Shown piece after piece: positions 1 to 7,293 of a DNA stretch of 64,000 nucleotides. The notes beneath the pieces were generated by a model. It did no database searches. It had not been told where the DNA came from and was given only the letters and a program-made list of their open reading frames with translations. The stretch comes from Alphaproteobacteria bacterium AO1-B (GTDB lineage: Bacteria; Pseudomonadota; Alphaproteobacteria; Rhizobiales; Stappiaceae): contig MLAX01000001.1 of NCBI GenBank assembly GCA_001890945.1, positions 1,054,001 through 1,118,000 of the forward strand, read 5' to 3'. A program made the position numbers and the translations under genes. Numbering within the stretch: the first letter of the stretch is position 1; every line of letters starts with the position of its first letter.

Positions 1-180
1 TTCGGTTGGGCTCAGGGCACGGGTCGTGCGCTGAAACAGCCGGACATTCAGGTGTTCTTCCAGTTGAGAAATCCGGGACGATGCGACCGCAGACGAAATT
101 CTAAGGTCCCTTGCGGCCGCGGACATGTTACCGAGCTCATAGACACGCAAAAAGGTGCGGATATTCTCCAGGTAAGCCAT
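1..180 (-). CDS. LysR-family transcriptional regulator, N-terminal fragment
   Basis: Only the first 60 codons lie in the window; the rest is beyond the left edge. The reverse strand reads MAYLENIRTFLRVYELGNMS and continues with AARDLRISSAVASSRISQLE, then EEHLNVRLFQRTTRALSPTE. This is the winged helix-turn-helix of LysR regulators, including the usual IxxLExxLxVxLFxRTxR segment. The ATG is at 178-180. It is divergent from puuD, 103 bp away, the classic arrangement for a LysR regulator controlling its neighbour, so it may control urate oxidation; that is inference. The effector domain is not visible, so the ligand cannot be guessed. Confidence 0.85.
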   Translation of the reverse strand, partial: MAYLENIRTFLRVYELGNMSAAARDLRISSAVASSRISQLEEHLNVRLFQRTTRALSPTE

Positions 181-283
181 TTGGCGATTGTTCCGGATTT
201 TTTGAAACTGCTTGGATTATGTCGGGATATCAGAAAATTGGATGATCGACTAGGTTGATGGCAAAGTTTTTGGAGGGATTGGA

Positions 284-1543
284 ATGCTGGATATCGCCAT
301 CATTTGGGACTGGCTGATGTTTGCCGTCAGGTGGCTTCACGTCATCACCGCGATCGCCTGGATCGGATCGTCGTTTTACTTCATCGCGCTTGATCTTGGC
401 CTAAGAAAAGTGCCGCATTTGCCCGTCGGCGCGCATGGTGAAGAGTGGCAGGTCCACGGCGGTGGCTTCTACCATATCCAGAAATACCTGGTCGCGCCCG
501 CCAACATGCCGGAACATTTGATCTGGTTCAAATGGGAGAGTTATGCGACCTGGTTGTCCGGCGCAGCTCTGTTGATGATGGTCTACTGGGTCGGCGGCGA
601 ACTCTATCTGATCGATCCGGCAAAAGCGGACCTTGCGCTTTGGCAAGGCATCTTGATCTCCGCAGCATCCCTGTCGATCGGCTGGCTTGTCTATGACTTC
701 CTTTGCAAGTCAAAACTTGGCGACAACCCGACCCTGTTGATGGTTCTCCTGTTCGCGCTGCTGGTCGTCATGGGATATGGCTACAATCTGGTCTTCACCG
801 GCCGGGCCACCATGCTGCATTTGGGCGCCTTTACGGCGACCATCATGTCGGCGAACGTGTTCTTCATCATCATTCCGAACCAGAAAATTGTCGTCGCGGA
901 CTTGAAAGCGGGACGGACTCCCGATCCGAAATACGGCAAGATTGCCAAGCTGCGGTCCACGCACAACAACTACCTGACCTTGCCCGTCATCTTCCTGATG
1001 CTGTCCAATCACTACCCGTTGGCATTTGCCTCGGAGTACAACTGGGTGATCGCAGCGCTTGTCTTCCTGATGGGCGTCACCATCCGGCACTACTTCAACT
1101 CCAACCATGCCGGAACCGGCAATCCGACCTGGACATGGCTGGTAACCGCGCTTCTGTTCCTCGGTGTTATCTGGCTGTCGATGGCTCCGCTTCAGCACGA
1201 CACCTACGAAGCGTCCGAAGCGCGGCAGCTGACAAAGACTGAGCAGGTCTTTGCCAATGCCGAAGGGTTTGAAGAGGTGATGGCGATCGTGCCCGGGCGC
1301 TGTGCCATGTGTCATGCACGGGAGCCCTTCTACGAGGGGATACACTGGGCACCGAAAGATGTGCTTCTTGAGACGGAAGCAGATGTTGTGCGCTCGGCCA
1401 AGCAGGTTTACCTGCAGGCTGGCGTGACCAACGCCATGCCGCCGGCCAATGTGTCTCATATGGAAGAGAGCGAACGGCGCGCGATAGTGGCTTGGTACCG
1501 GAACGCCACCAAGGATCAGCCGTTCTGGATTGGTGCGCGCTGA
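284..1543 (+). CDS. puuD: Membrane-bound urate oxidase (urate hydroxylase) PuuD with C-terminal cytochrome c domain
   Basis: The 419-residue protein starts with a hydrophobic multi-pass domain (residues about 5-310, with HVITAIAWIGSSFYFIALD near the start). It ends in a cytochrome c domain with a CAMCH haem motif at 340-344 and a likely Met ligand in NAMPPAN near 386. This is the architecture of PuuD, which oxidises urate to 5-hydroxyisourate and passes electrons to the respiratory chain instead of O2. The start is supported by TGGAGGGATTGGA just upstream of the ATG. No other purine-catabolism gene is in view; the divergent LysR gene is a plausible regulator. The family call is firm, the substrate is by homology. 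Confidence 0.88.
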   Translation: MLDIAIIWDWLMFAVRWLHVITAIAWIGSSFYFIALDLGLRKVPHLPVGAHGEEWQVHGGGFYHIQKYLVAPANMPEHLIWFKWESYATWLSGAALLMMVYWVGGELYLIDPAKADLALWQGILISAASLSIGWLVYDFLCKSKLGDNPTLLMVLLFALLVVMGYGYNLVFTGRATMLHLGAFTATIMSANVFFIIIPNQKIVVADLKAGRTPDPKYGKIAKLRSTHNNYLTLPVIFLMLSNHYPLAFASEYNWVIAALVFLMGVTIRHYFNSNHAGTGNPTWTWLVTALLFLGVIWLSMAPLQHDTYEASEARQLTKTEQVFANAEGFEEVMAIVPGRCAMCHAREPFYEGIHWAPKDVLLETEADVVRSAKQVYLQAGVTNAMPPANVSHMEESERRAIVAWYRNATKDQPFWIGAR

Positions 1544-1600
1544 CGGACCGGTCGGTCAATTTCTTTCACGCTTGAAATAACGCGCTTGTTAAACGGCACC

Positions 1601-1642
1601 TGCCCGTCTCCCAATGCTTCAATTCGGGAGGCGGCATTGTTT
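1601..1642 (+). terminator. Candidate terminator hairpin after puuD
   Basis: TGCCCGTCTCCC (1601-1612) pairs with GGGAGGCGGCA (1626-1636) with one bulge and one G-U pair across a 13-nt loop, followed by the T-rich stretch TTGTTTG. It lies 57 bp after the puuD stop. The T-run is weak, so this is tentative. Confidence 0.4.
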
Positions 1643-1762
1643 GCTGTTCGGCTTTGTCAATTAAAGACTTGTGTCATTCGTCAATTCTCCCAATAAAAAA
1701 CTTTGCCTATGCCCTTGCGTCACGGGGTTTTACTAAGGCCGTCCCGCATCTATGGTTGAGGC

Positions 1763-1799
1763 ACAATCTTCAGTGCTTGAGGAGGCAACTGAAGGTTGT
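1763..1799 (+). promoter_or_regulatory. Hairpin in the fadD leader with an SD-like loop
   Basis: ACAATCTTCAGT (1763-1774) and ACTGAAGGTTGT (1788-1799) form a 12-bp stem with a single G-U pair. The 13-nt loop contains GGAGG. It ends 33 bp before the fadD ATG. It could be an operator dyad (for example for a fatty-acid-responsive repressor) or an RNA hairpin. The symmetry is seen directly; the function is not known. Confidence 0.4.
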
Positions 1800-1832
1800 T
1801 TGAGGAACAGGCGTTGATGCCGGGGGGAAGCA

Positions 1833-3548
1833 ATGACATCAAGCGATCGTCCGTGGACCGCGTTTTATGGACCCGATGTGCGGTCCGATATAGAGGCCGC
1901 ATCCTACCGCACGATCAGTGACTTGATCCGGTCTGCAGCAGACACTTTCAAGTCTGCCCCGGCCTTCACGACCTGCATGCACAATGGCATGAACGGCACT
2001 TTGACCTTCGAGCAGGTCGATGAAATGTCAGACGCCTTTGCGGTCTATCTTCGGGAGGTGGCAGGACTTGCACAGGGCGACCGCGTAGCGTTGCAAATGC
2101 CAAATGGCCTGTCGTTTCCAATCGCTGCCTTTGGGGTCTTCAAGGCCGGCTGTGTTCTGGTAAACGTCAACCCGCTCTACACGGCAGAAGAGATGGCGCG
2201 CCAGTTCCAGGATGCGGAACCGCATGCGCTGGTGATTGTCGACATGTTTGCCGACAAGATCCCGGCTGCAACAAAGGGGCATCCGATCCCCAACATCATC
2301 GTGACGCGGGTCGCTGAGTTTTTGCCTTCATTGCCGCGCGGCATCATCGGGTTGGTGCAAAAATACTGGGACCGGTCGGTCAAACCGGTCGAAGTCCCGC
2401 ATATCCGCTTTCCGGAAGCGCTTGCCGCGGGGCGGGAACACAAAACCCGCGACCATGTCGAAGTTGATGCCTATCACCAGTCCGTCGAGCCCGACGATGT
2501 GGCCTGCTTGCAATACACCGGCGGGACAACGGGTGTTGCGAAGGGCGCGATGCTCACCCATAAGAACCTGCTTATGAACATGGAGCAATCGCTGGAGATG
2601 TGTCCGGCGGTACAACGAGGTGAGGAGGTCGCTCTGACAGCCCTTCCGCTTTACCATATCTTCGCGTTCACGCTGAATTTGCTTGCCTTTTATTGGATCG
2701 GATCGCGGAACATTCTGATCCCGAATCCCCGGCCGCTGACAAATCTCAAACGCGCGTTTGAGAATTACAAGATCACCTGGATGAGCGGGGTGAACACCTT
2801 GTTCAACGGTCTGTGCAACGAGACGTGGTTTCTCGACAGCCCGCCAAAATATCTGAAGTTTTCCTCAGCCGGCGGCATGGCCTTGCAGGCCGATGTTGCT
2901 CGGAGATGGGAGGAGGTGACAGGCCGGCCGGTGCTGCAGGGCTACGGGCTGACCGAAACCTCACCTGTTCTCAGTTTCAACCCAATCGGCAAGACGCGGG
3001 ACGGTTCAATCGGGATACCGCTGCCGTCCACCTTGTTGCGCTGTGTGGACGATGACGGCAACCCGGTGCCGCAGGGCGAGCGCGGGGAAATCGCCGCCAA
3101 AGGCCCACAGGTCATGGCTGGATATTGGAACAAGCCGGAAGAGACCGCGATCGTCATGCGGGATGGCTGGTTTCTGACAGGTGATATCGGCGTGATGGAG
3201 CCGGATGGGTACTTCTACATCGTTGACCGGAAGAAGGACATGATTGTCGTGTCGGGCTTCAATGTGTACCCGAACGAGGTCGAAGACTGCCTTGCCTTGC
3301 ATCCCGGTATCTTCGAAGCTGCCGTAATTGGCGTTCCGGATGACACCACTGGAGAAGCGGTGAAGGCCTATGTTGTTCTGAACGACAAGAGCCTGACCAA
3401 AGAGGCGATCCGGGCTCATTGCAAGGAGCACCTGACAGCGTACAAGGTGCCCAAACGGGTTGAGATCCGGGACGACCTGCCCAAATCAAACGTTGGCAAG
3501 ATCCTCAGAAAAGACCTGCGCGCAGAAGAGCTGCAGGCGGCGGAGTAA
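1833..3548 (+). CDS. fadD: Long-chain fatty-acid--CoA ligase (AMP-forming)
   Basis: The 571-residue protein belongs to the ANL adenylate-forming superfamily. It carries the P-loop-like YTGGTTGVAKGAMLTH near residue 228, the adenine-binding GYGLTETSP near 370, the hinge DGWFLTGDIG near 446, and the C-terminal catalytic Lys region SNVGKILRKDL. It activates fatty acids to acyl-CoA with ATP for beta-oxidation or lipid synthesis. The length and motifs fit FadD. The ATG follows a GGGGGGAAGCA Shine-Dalgarno. The next gene starts 6 bp later and is probably co-transcribed. Exact chain-length preference cannot be read from sequence; a medium-chain or aromatic acid ligase is possible. Confidence 0.88.
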   Translation: MTSSDRPWTAFYGPDVRSDIEAASYRTISDLIRSAADTFKSAPAFTTCMHNGMNGTLTFEQVDEMSDAFAVYLREVAGLAQGDRVALQMPNGLSFPIAAFGVFKAGCVLVNVNPLYTAEEMARQFQDAEPHALVIVDMFADKIPAATKGHPIPNIIVTRVAEFLPSLPRGIIGLVQKYWDRSVKPVEVPHIRFPEALAAGREHKTRDHVEVDAYHQSVEPDDVACLQYTGGTTGVAKGAMLTHKNLLMNMEQSLEMCPAVQRGEEVALTALPLYHIFAFTLNLLAFYWIGSRNILIPNPRPLTNLKRAFENYKITWMSGVNTLFNGLCNETWFLDSPPKYLKFSSAGGMALQADVARRWEEVTGRPVLQGYGLTETSPVLSFNPIGKTRDGSIGIPLPSTLLRCVDDDGNPVPQGERGEIAAKGPQVMAGYWNKPEETAIVMRDGWFLTGDIGVMEPDGYFYIVDRKKDMIVVSGFNVYPNEVEDCLALHPGIFEAAVIGVPDDTTGEAVKAYVVLNDKSLTKEAIRAHCKEHLTAYKVPKRVEIRDDLPKSNVGKILRKDLRAEELQAAE

Positions 3549-3554
3549 CACTAC

Positions 3555-4436
3555 ATGGTCGGAGCATTTGAACAGGCGCTTCTGGCGGCCATGATCTTTG
3601 TCATCATGCTGGGAATGGGCGCGTCCCTGACCCCGCGCGACTTCTATCTGGCACTGCGCCGGCCCTATGGTCTCGCCGTTGGCGTTGTCTCACAATATGG
3701 CTTTATGCCGTTCATCGGCTTCCTGATGACACTGGCTTTGGCATTGCCCGAGCCGATTGCAATCGGGCTGTTGATCATGTCCTGTATGCCGGGCGGCACG
3801 ACATCGAATATTTTTGCCTATTTCTCCAAAGGTAATCTGGCACTCTCCGTACTCATGACGGTGACCTCGACCGTGTTCGGCGTCATCCTCATTCCGATTG
3901 TCCTTGTGATCTACGCCACGGCGCTGGATCTCGAAATCCCGCGGGAAAACATCATCGCAACCCTGGTGATCCTGTTGGTCCCTGTCGCGATCGGCATGGG
4001 TTTGCGCAAAATCAGTGCAAATATCGGAGCGGTGACGGAGTTCTTCGGATCGGCCTTGGCCTTGTTCTTTATCGCCTTCATCGCGATCTCCTGGATCCCG
4101 CGGAACTGGCAATTCCTTCTGACAACCACACCGGCGACCTATTTCGCAGCGATCATGCTCGGTGTCTTCGGGATATTGGTCGGCTATCTCTTCGCCCGGT
4201 CCTTGAAGCTCCATCCACGCAATGTTCGGACAATCGCCTTGGAGACCGGCATTCAGAATGGACCGCTGGCTGTCGCCATCATCGCCCTGACCTTCCCGAG
4301 CGACGAGCAACAAGGGATCATGGCCGTGGCGGCGCTCTATTCCCTGTTCATAGTGATCACGTCAACGTTGGTGACACTCATCTTCCGGCGGGCGAACACG
4401 GCCGCGGAACAGAAGATCCCCGACAGCCTGCTTTAG
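3555..4436 (+). CDS. Bile acid:sodium symporter (BASS) family transporter
   Basis: The 293-residue protein is hydrophobic throughout, with about nine to ten predicted membrane helices. It contains the family-typical CMPGGTTSNIFAYFSKGNLALSV segment (residues about 76-98) and a second crossover segment ALETGIQNGPLAVAI near 226. BASS proteins co-transport organic anions with Na+; bacterial substrates include bile acids, pantoate and keto acids. It starts 6 bp after fadD and probably forms an operon with it, suggesting a carboxylate substrate that FadD might activate. That link is inference. Confidence 0.8.
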   Translation: MVGAFEQALLAAMIFVIMLGMGASLTPRDFYLALRRPYGLAVGVVSQYGFMPFIGFLMTLALALPEPIAIGLLIMSCMPGGTTSNIFAYFSKGNLALSVLMTVTSTVFGVILIPIVLVIYATALDLEIPRENIIATLVILLVPVAIGMGLRKISANIGAVTEFFGSALALFFIAFIAISWIPRNWQFLLTTTPATYFAAIMLGVFGILVGYLFARSLKLHPRNVRTIALETGIQNGPLAVAIIALTFPSDEQQGIMAVAALYSLFIVITSTLVTLIFRRANTAAEQKIPDSLL

Positions 4437-4535
4437 AGCGTGTCGCGGTTAATCGAATTCAGAATTTTTCAGGTTTCGCGTTCGAGGCGCTACCGAGAGG
4501 CAGCGAAACCTGAGTCCGCTTAAACGCGATTTGCT
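4437..4535. repeat. Nested palindromic element between convergent genes; possible bidirectional terminator
   Basis: An inner perfect inverted repeat, TCAGGTTTCGC (4469-4479) and GCGAAACCTGA (4503-4513), is enclosed by an imperfect outer pair, AGCGTGTCGCGGTTAA (4437-4452) and TTAAACGCGATTTGCT (4520-4535, 12 of 16 matching). It begins right after the BASS stop codon and lies in the gap to the convergent peroxidase gene. It looks like a REP-type mobile palindrome or a terminator serving both genes. Confidence 0.55.
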
Positions 4536-4598
4536 TTAACGGCTGTCGGGTCTCTGCGCCGATCAGATCGCAGCAAGTTGTTCCTCAGTCCTTTGTAA

Positions 4599-6668
4599 TC
4601 AGATGATTTGAATATCCGATGCGTCCAACTGCGAAACGGAAACGCCAAGCAGGGTGATCGACAGGCTGTCTGAGAAACGGAAAACGACCCCGGCATCGGT
4701 GTCCGCGGCGACGGCCAGGATTTCGGTAGATGACGAGAAACCTGCGACCCCGATTTGAAGGACGTCACCGTTGCGGTTACTGGTGCTGAAATCAGTTACT
4801 GTGTCCGATCCGAAGGCTCCGTCAAAGACATAGGCGTCGCTGCCGCGCCCGCCATTGAGGGTGTCGTTGCCCGTGCCGCCGACCAGCACGTCATTGCCAT
4901 CGCCGCCATAAAGTAGGTCGTTTCCGGCCTGGCCGAACAGGACATCGTTTCCGTCCTGTCCCTCCAACTGATCGTCTCCGCCGGCGCCGTCCAGAACGTC
5001 ATTGCCGCGATTGCCCAAGATCAGGTCTCGCTCTTCCGAACCGACCAAAGCATCATCCCTATTGGTCCCGCCGAGGCGGTCGTAAGCCAGAATCACGTTG
5101 TCCTGAATGGACCGGATGTCCGTGTTGCGCTCGATCACGTCGGCCAGCGTGGTGGACCACAGAGCGTCAATCTGAGCCTGAGGTAGATCCAGGCCCTGGC
5201 TCCAGAAGGGATCCCCGTCGCGCAACCGCAAAAACTGATCAAGGAGGATCGTCGCGAACAATTCTCCGACGATGCCGCTGCCCGAGGGGTCTTCGGCAAG
5301 TCCGCCGATCCAGGCATCGACCTGATCGACGGATCCGTAAACGCCGGCCAGTTGTGCGGCCAATGTGGCATCCGACGTTATATCCGAGAAGTCAGCTGCG
5401 CGTTGCAAGCCGAGGGACTCGCGAAGGTCGTTGTAGCTGGCGACCCCAAGATCCCGGCCGCGCTCGATGTTCAAGGCGGCGAGATCAAGCCCGCCAGAGC
5501 CTGGAGCGCCAAACAGGAAGGAGCGCACATCCTCTACGATGTGTGTGTCCAACTCTTGCGCCATGCCGTCTGCAAGTCCGCGCAGAAGGGGGTCGATGCC
5601 CCCATTCTCTGCAATCTCTGACGGGTTGAAAAACGCTTCACTCAAAGAGAGATTTCCGGCAGCGATGGTGTCGCCATCCCGGTCCAACCTTTGAATGCTG
5701 GATGACAAGAGACTGTGGCCAAAGCGGAAAGCGGCAGTTGCAAATTCGACCGAAATGCGAGGATTTACGTCTGGATTGTACCCGGCGTAATCCGTGATGG
5801 CATCCTCTCCCAAGAGGAGTGGCAGAAACTCATTATAGGTGATTGCCTGGATTTCAGCTTCAATGATGATCCGGGCTGCGTCATAGAGTTCATCCGAGCT
5901 CATGCTTGTGTCCTGGCGGGCCAGCCGGTCCACCCAGAGGTTATGCTCGCGGGCAAACAGGGTGTGCATGGATGTCAGAGCGACATTTTCCGCAGCGCGC
6001 ACTTCGCCGGCCAACACGCCACCTGTTTCCGTTTCGATGAGGAGATTGTTGTCCGTCAGGAGCAGCTTCCCTCCGTCGCCGCGCAGCGAGGCGGCAGTTT
6101 CGGCATCTGATCCGTAAACCATGGAGGCATCGATAAAGGCGGTGATTTCATTGCTGTATTGCCGGGCAGACGTGGCTCCGGTTCCATCAACAAATCCCGC
6201 GCGTGTAAACGGTATGACCGCTTCACCCGTTCCGGTTGGGTCAAAGTCGCTGTCGCCAGCAGGGACAACAATCGGCGCGAATTCAAATCCCTCGCTGCCG
6301 GTCAGTGTGATGTCATGATCGATGAATTGGCCCCAGACCCAGAACATGTCGCTCAGGCCGAAGGAACTGGGCTCATCTTCCGTTTGCTCCGCAACCGCAT
6401 TGCTTATCGCCCGCGCGTTCGGAAGGTCAGTTGCGACGGAGCCGATGCCGTCTATGTAGTTCGCATCTGTTAGCCGCAGCATTTGCTGGCCGACAGATCC
6501 CCAGTCGATGTTGGTCTCATGACTGGAGGATCCGTCAATGGACCGGGTTTCAAGAGCCGCGACAAGGTTTGCCTGAATCTGAGCCAAAGTGTTTGGCGCG
6601 CTTTGCTGGTTTTGTGGCTGATCCGGGTTTTGCTGATCGCGACGTTGATCTTGATTGGACCGAGGCAT
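4599..6668 (-). CDS. Secreted animal-type haem peroxidase with RTX calcium-binding repeats
   Basis: The 689-residue protein has two parts. The first, residues about 40-530, is an animal haem peroxidase (peroxinectin-like) domain with the distal histidine motif WGQFIDHD (His118), AREHNLW near 239-244, FRFGHSL (proximal His318), and the NIERGRDLGVASYNDLR signature. The second, about 555-640, is a run of GGxGxDxLxGGxGNDxL nonapeptides that bind calcium, followed by a C-terminal tail typical of type I secretion substrates. There is no classical signal peptide, which fits ABC-type export. It probably makes hypohalous acid or oxidises phenolics outside the cell. No hlyB/hlyD exporter lies nearby. 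The ATG follows AGGAG by a good spacing. Confidence 0.87.
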   Translation of the reverse strand: MPRSNQDQRRDQQNPDQPQNQQSAPNTLAQIQANLVAALETRSIDGSSSHETNIDWGSVGQQMLRLTDANYIDGIGSVATDLPNARAISNAVAEQTEDEPSSFGLSDMFWVWGQFIDHDITLTGSEGFEFAPIVVPAGDSDFDPTGTGEAVIPFTRAGFVDGTGATSARQYSNEITAFIDASMVYGSDAETAASLRGDGGKLLLTDNNLLIETETGGVLAGEVRAAENVALTSMHTLFAREHNLWVDRLARQDTSMSSDELYDAARIIIEAEIQAITYNEFLPLLLGEDAITDYAGYNPDVNPRISVEFATAAFRFGHSLLSSSIQRLDRDGDTIAAGNLSLSEAFFNPSEIAENGGIDPLLRGLADGMAQELDTHIVEDVRSFLFGAPGSGGLDLAALNIERGRDLGVASYNDLRESLGLQRAADFSDITSDATLAAQLAGVYGSVDQVDAWIGGLAEDPSGSGIVGELFATILLDQFLRLRDGDPFWSQGLDLPQAQIDALWSTTLADVIERNTDIRSIQDNVILAYDRLGGTNRDDALVGSEERDLILGNRGNDVLDGAGGDDQLEGQDGNDVLFGQAGNDLLYGGDGNDVLVGGTGNDTLNGGRGSDAYVFDGAFGSDTVTDFSTSNRNGDVLQIGVAGFSSSTEILAVAADTDAGVVFRFSDSLSITLLGVSVSQLDASDIQII

Positions 6669-7293
6669 CTCAGGCTCCTGATTTTGTTGTTGGATGGGAC
6701 GGAACGTGCGGTATCGTCAAAACGCCAGTGCACGCGGCGTTTGGACGAATGCGATGAACTGCTGTTGCCTTGGAATGGTGAGGTGAGCGGACGTGGATCG
6801 CACGAATAAACGGCAATCGCAGCGCCGGGCTGCGAGCTGGCTGTTGTCGTTGGTTTGTGTTGCGGCTTTGCAAGAAAAATCGCAAGGCAATGGCCTCCGG
6901 TACGGAGCAACATACCGCTCGTCCCCCAGTCTGGAGTCCACCACACCCAGATTTATGCACGCCCTACTGGAACAACCCTTCGGAACAGGATTCATTCCGT
7001 TGGCCATGAAAAAATGCTAAGTTAGATAGGCTTTGAGGACTGCGGGAATTGGGCGCCGCATCCCAGAGCATCACGCGACAGGCGGTCGTGATAGGCGCAT
7101 GAATTCGAGTGCCCATTAAGACTTGCTCAGTGGTGTGCGGTTAAGAAGCAATCGAACAGCAATTAATTCAGCGAACAATATTGCATACCATTGTATACTG
7201 AATTATGTAGTGCGCAGCGAGCTTACCCGGCGAGCCAGCAAATGTGCGACCCGGCGACTAAGCGATATCCAACTTCAAGACGCCGGGGTCCTT
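6669..7293. other. 625-bp intergenic region between the peroxidase gene and acnB
   Basis: This gap separates two divergent genes. Short open frames on both strands show no recognisable domain and no good ribosome-binding site, so I call no gene. The right half is AT-richer and holds the direct repeat described at 7181-7200. The acnB reading frame stays open upstream to 7123 but that stretch lacks family similarity and is treated as leader. Confidence 0.6.
7181..7200 (+). promoter_or_regulatory. Direct repeat in the acnB leader, candidate operator
   Basis: TTGCATACCA and TTGTATACTG lie side by side, two related 10-mers containing the ATAC core seen in many GntR-type operators. They sit about 94 bp before the acnB start. 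The repeat is seen directly; a regulator is not identified. Confidence 0.3.

Noticed and set aside
1655-1672. TGTCAATTAAAGACTTGT as a PpsR site upstream of fadD
   Set aside because: The right arm reads TGT instead of ACA, so dyad symmetry is lost, and fadD is not a pigment gene.
6793-7020. Possible 75-residue gene in the gap before acnB
   Set aside because: No good Shine-Dalgarno site, no recognisable pattern, and overlapping frames on the other strand of similar size; not supportable.
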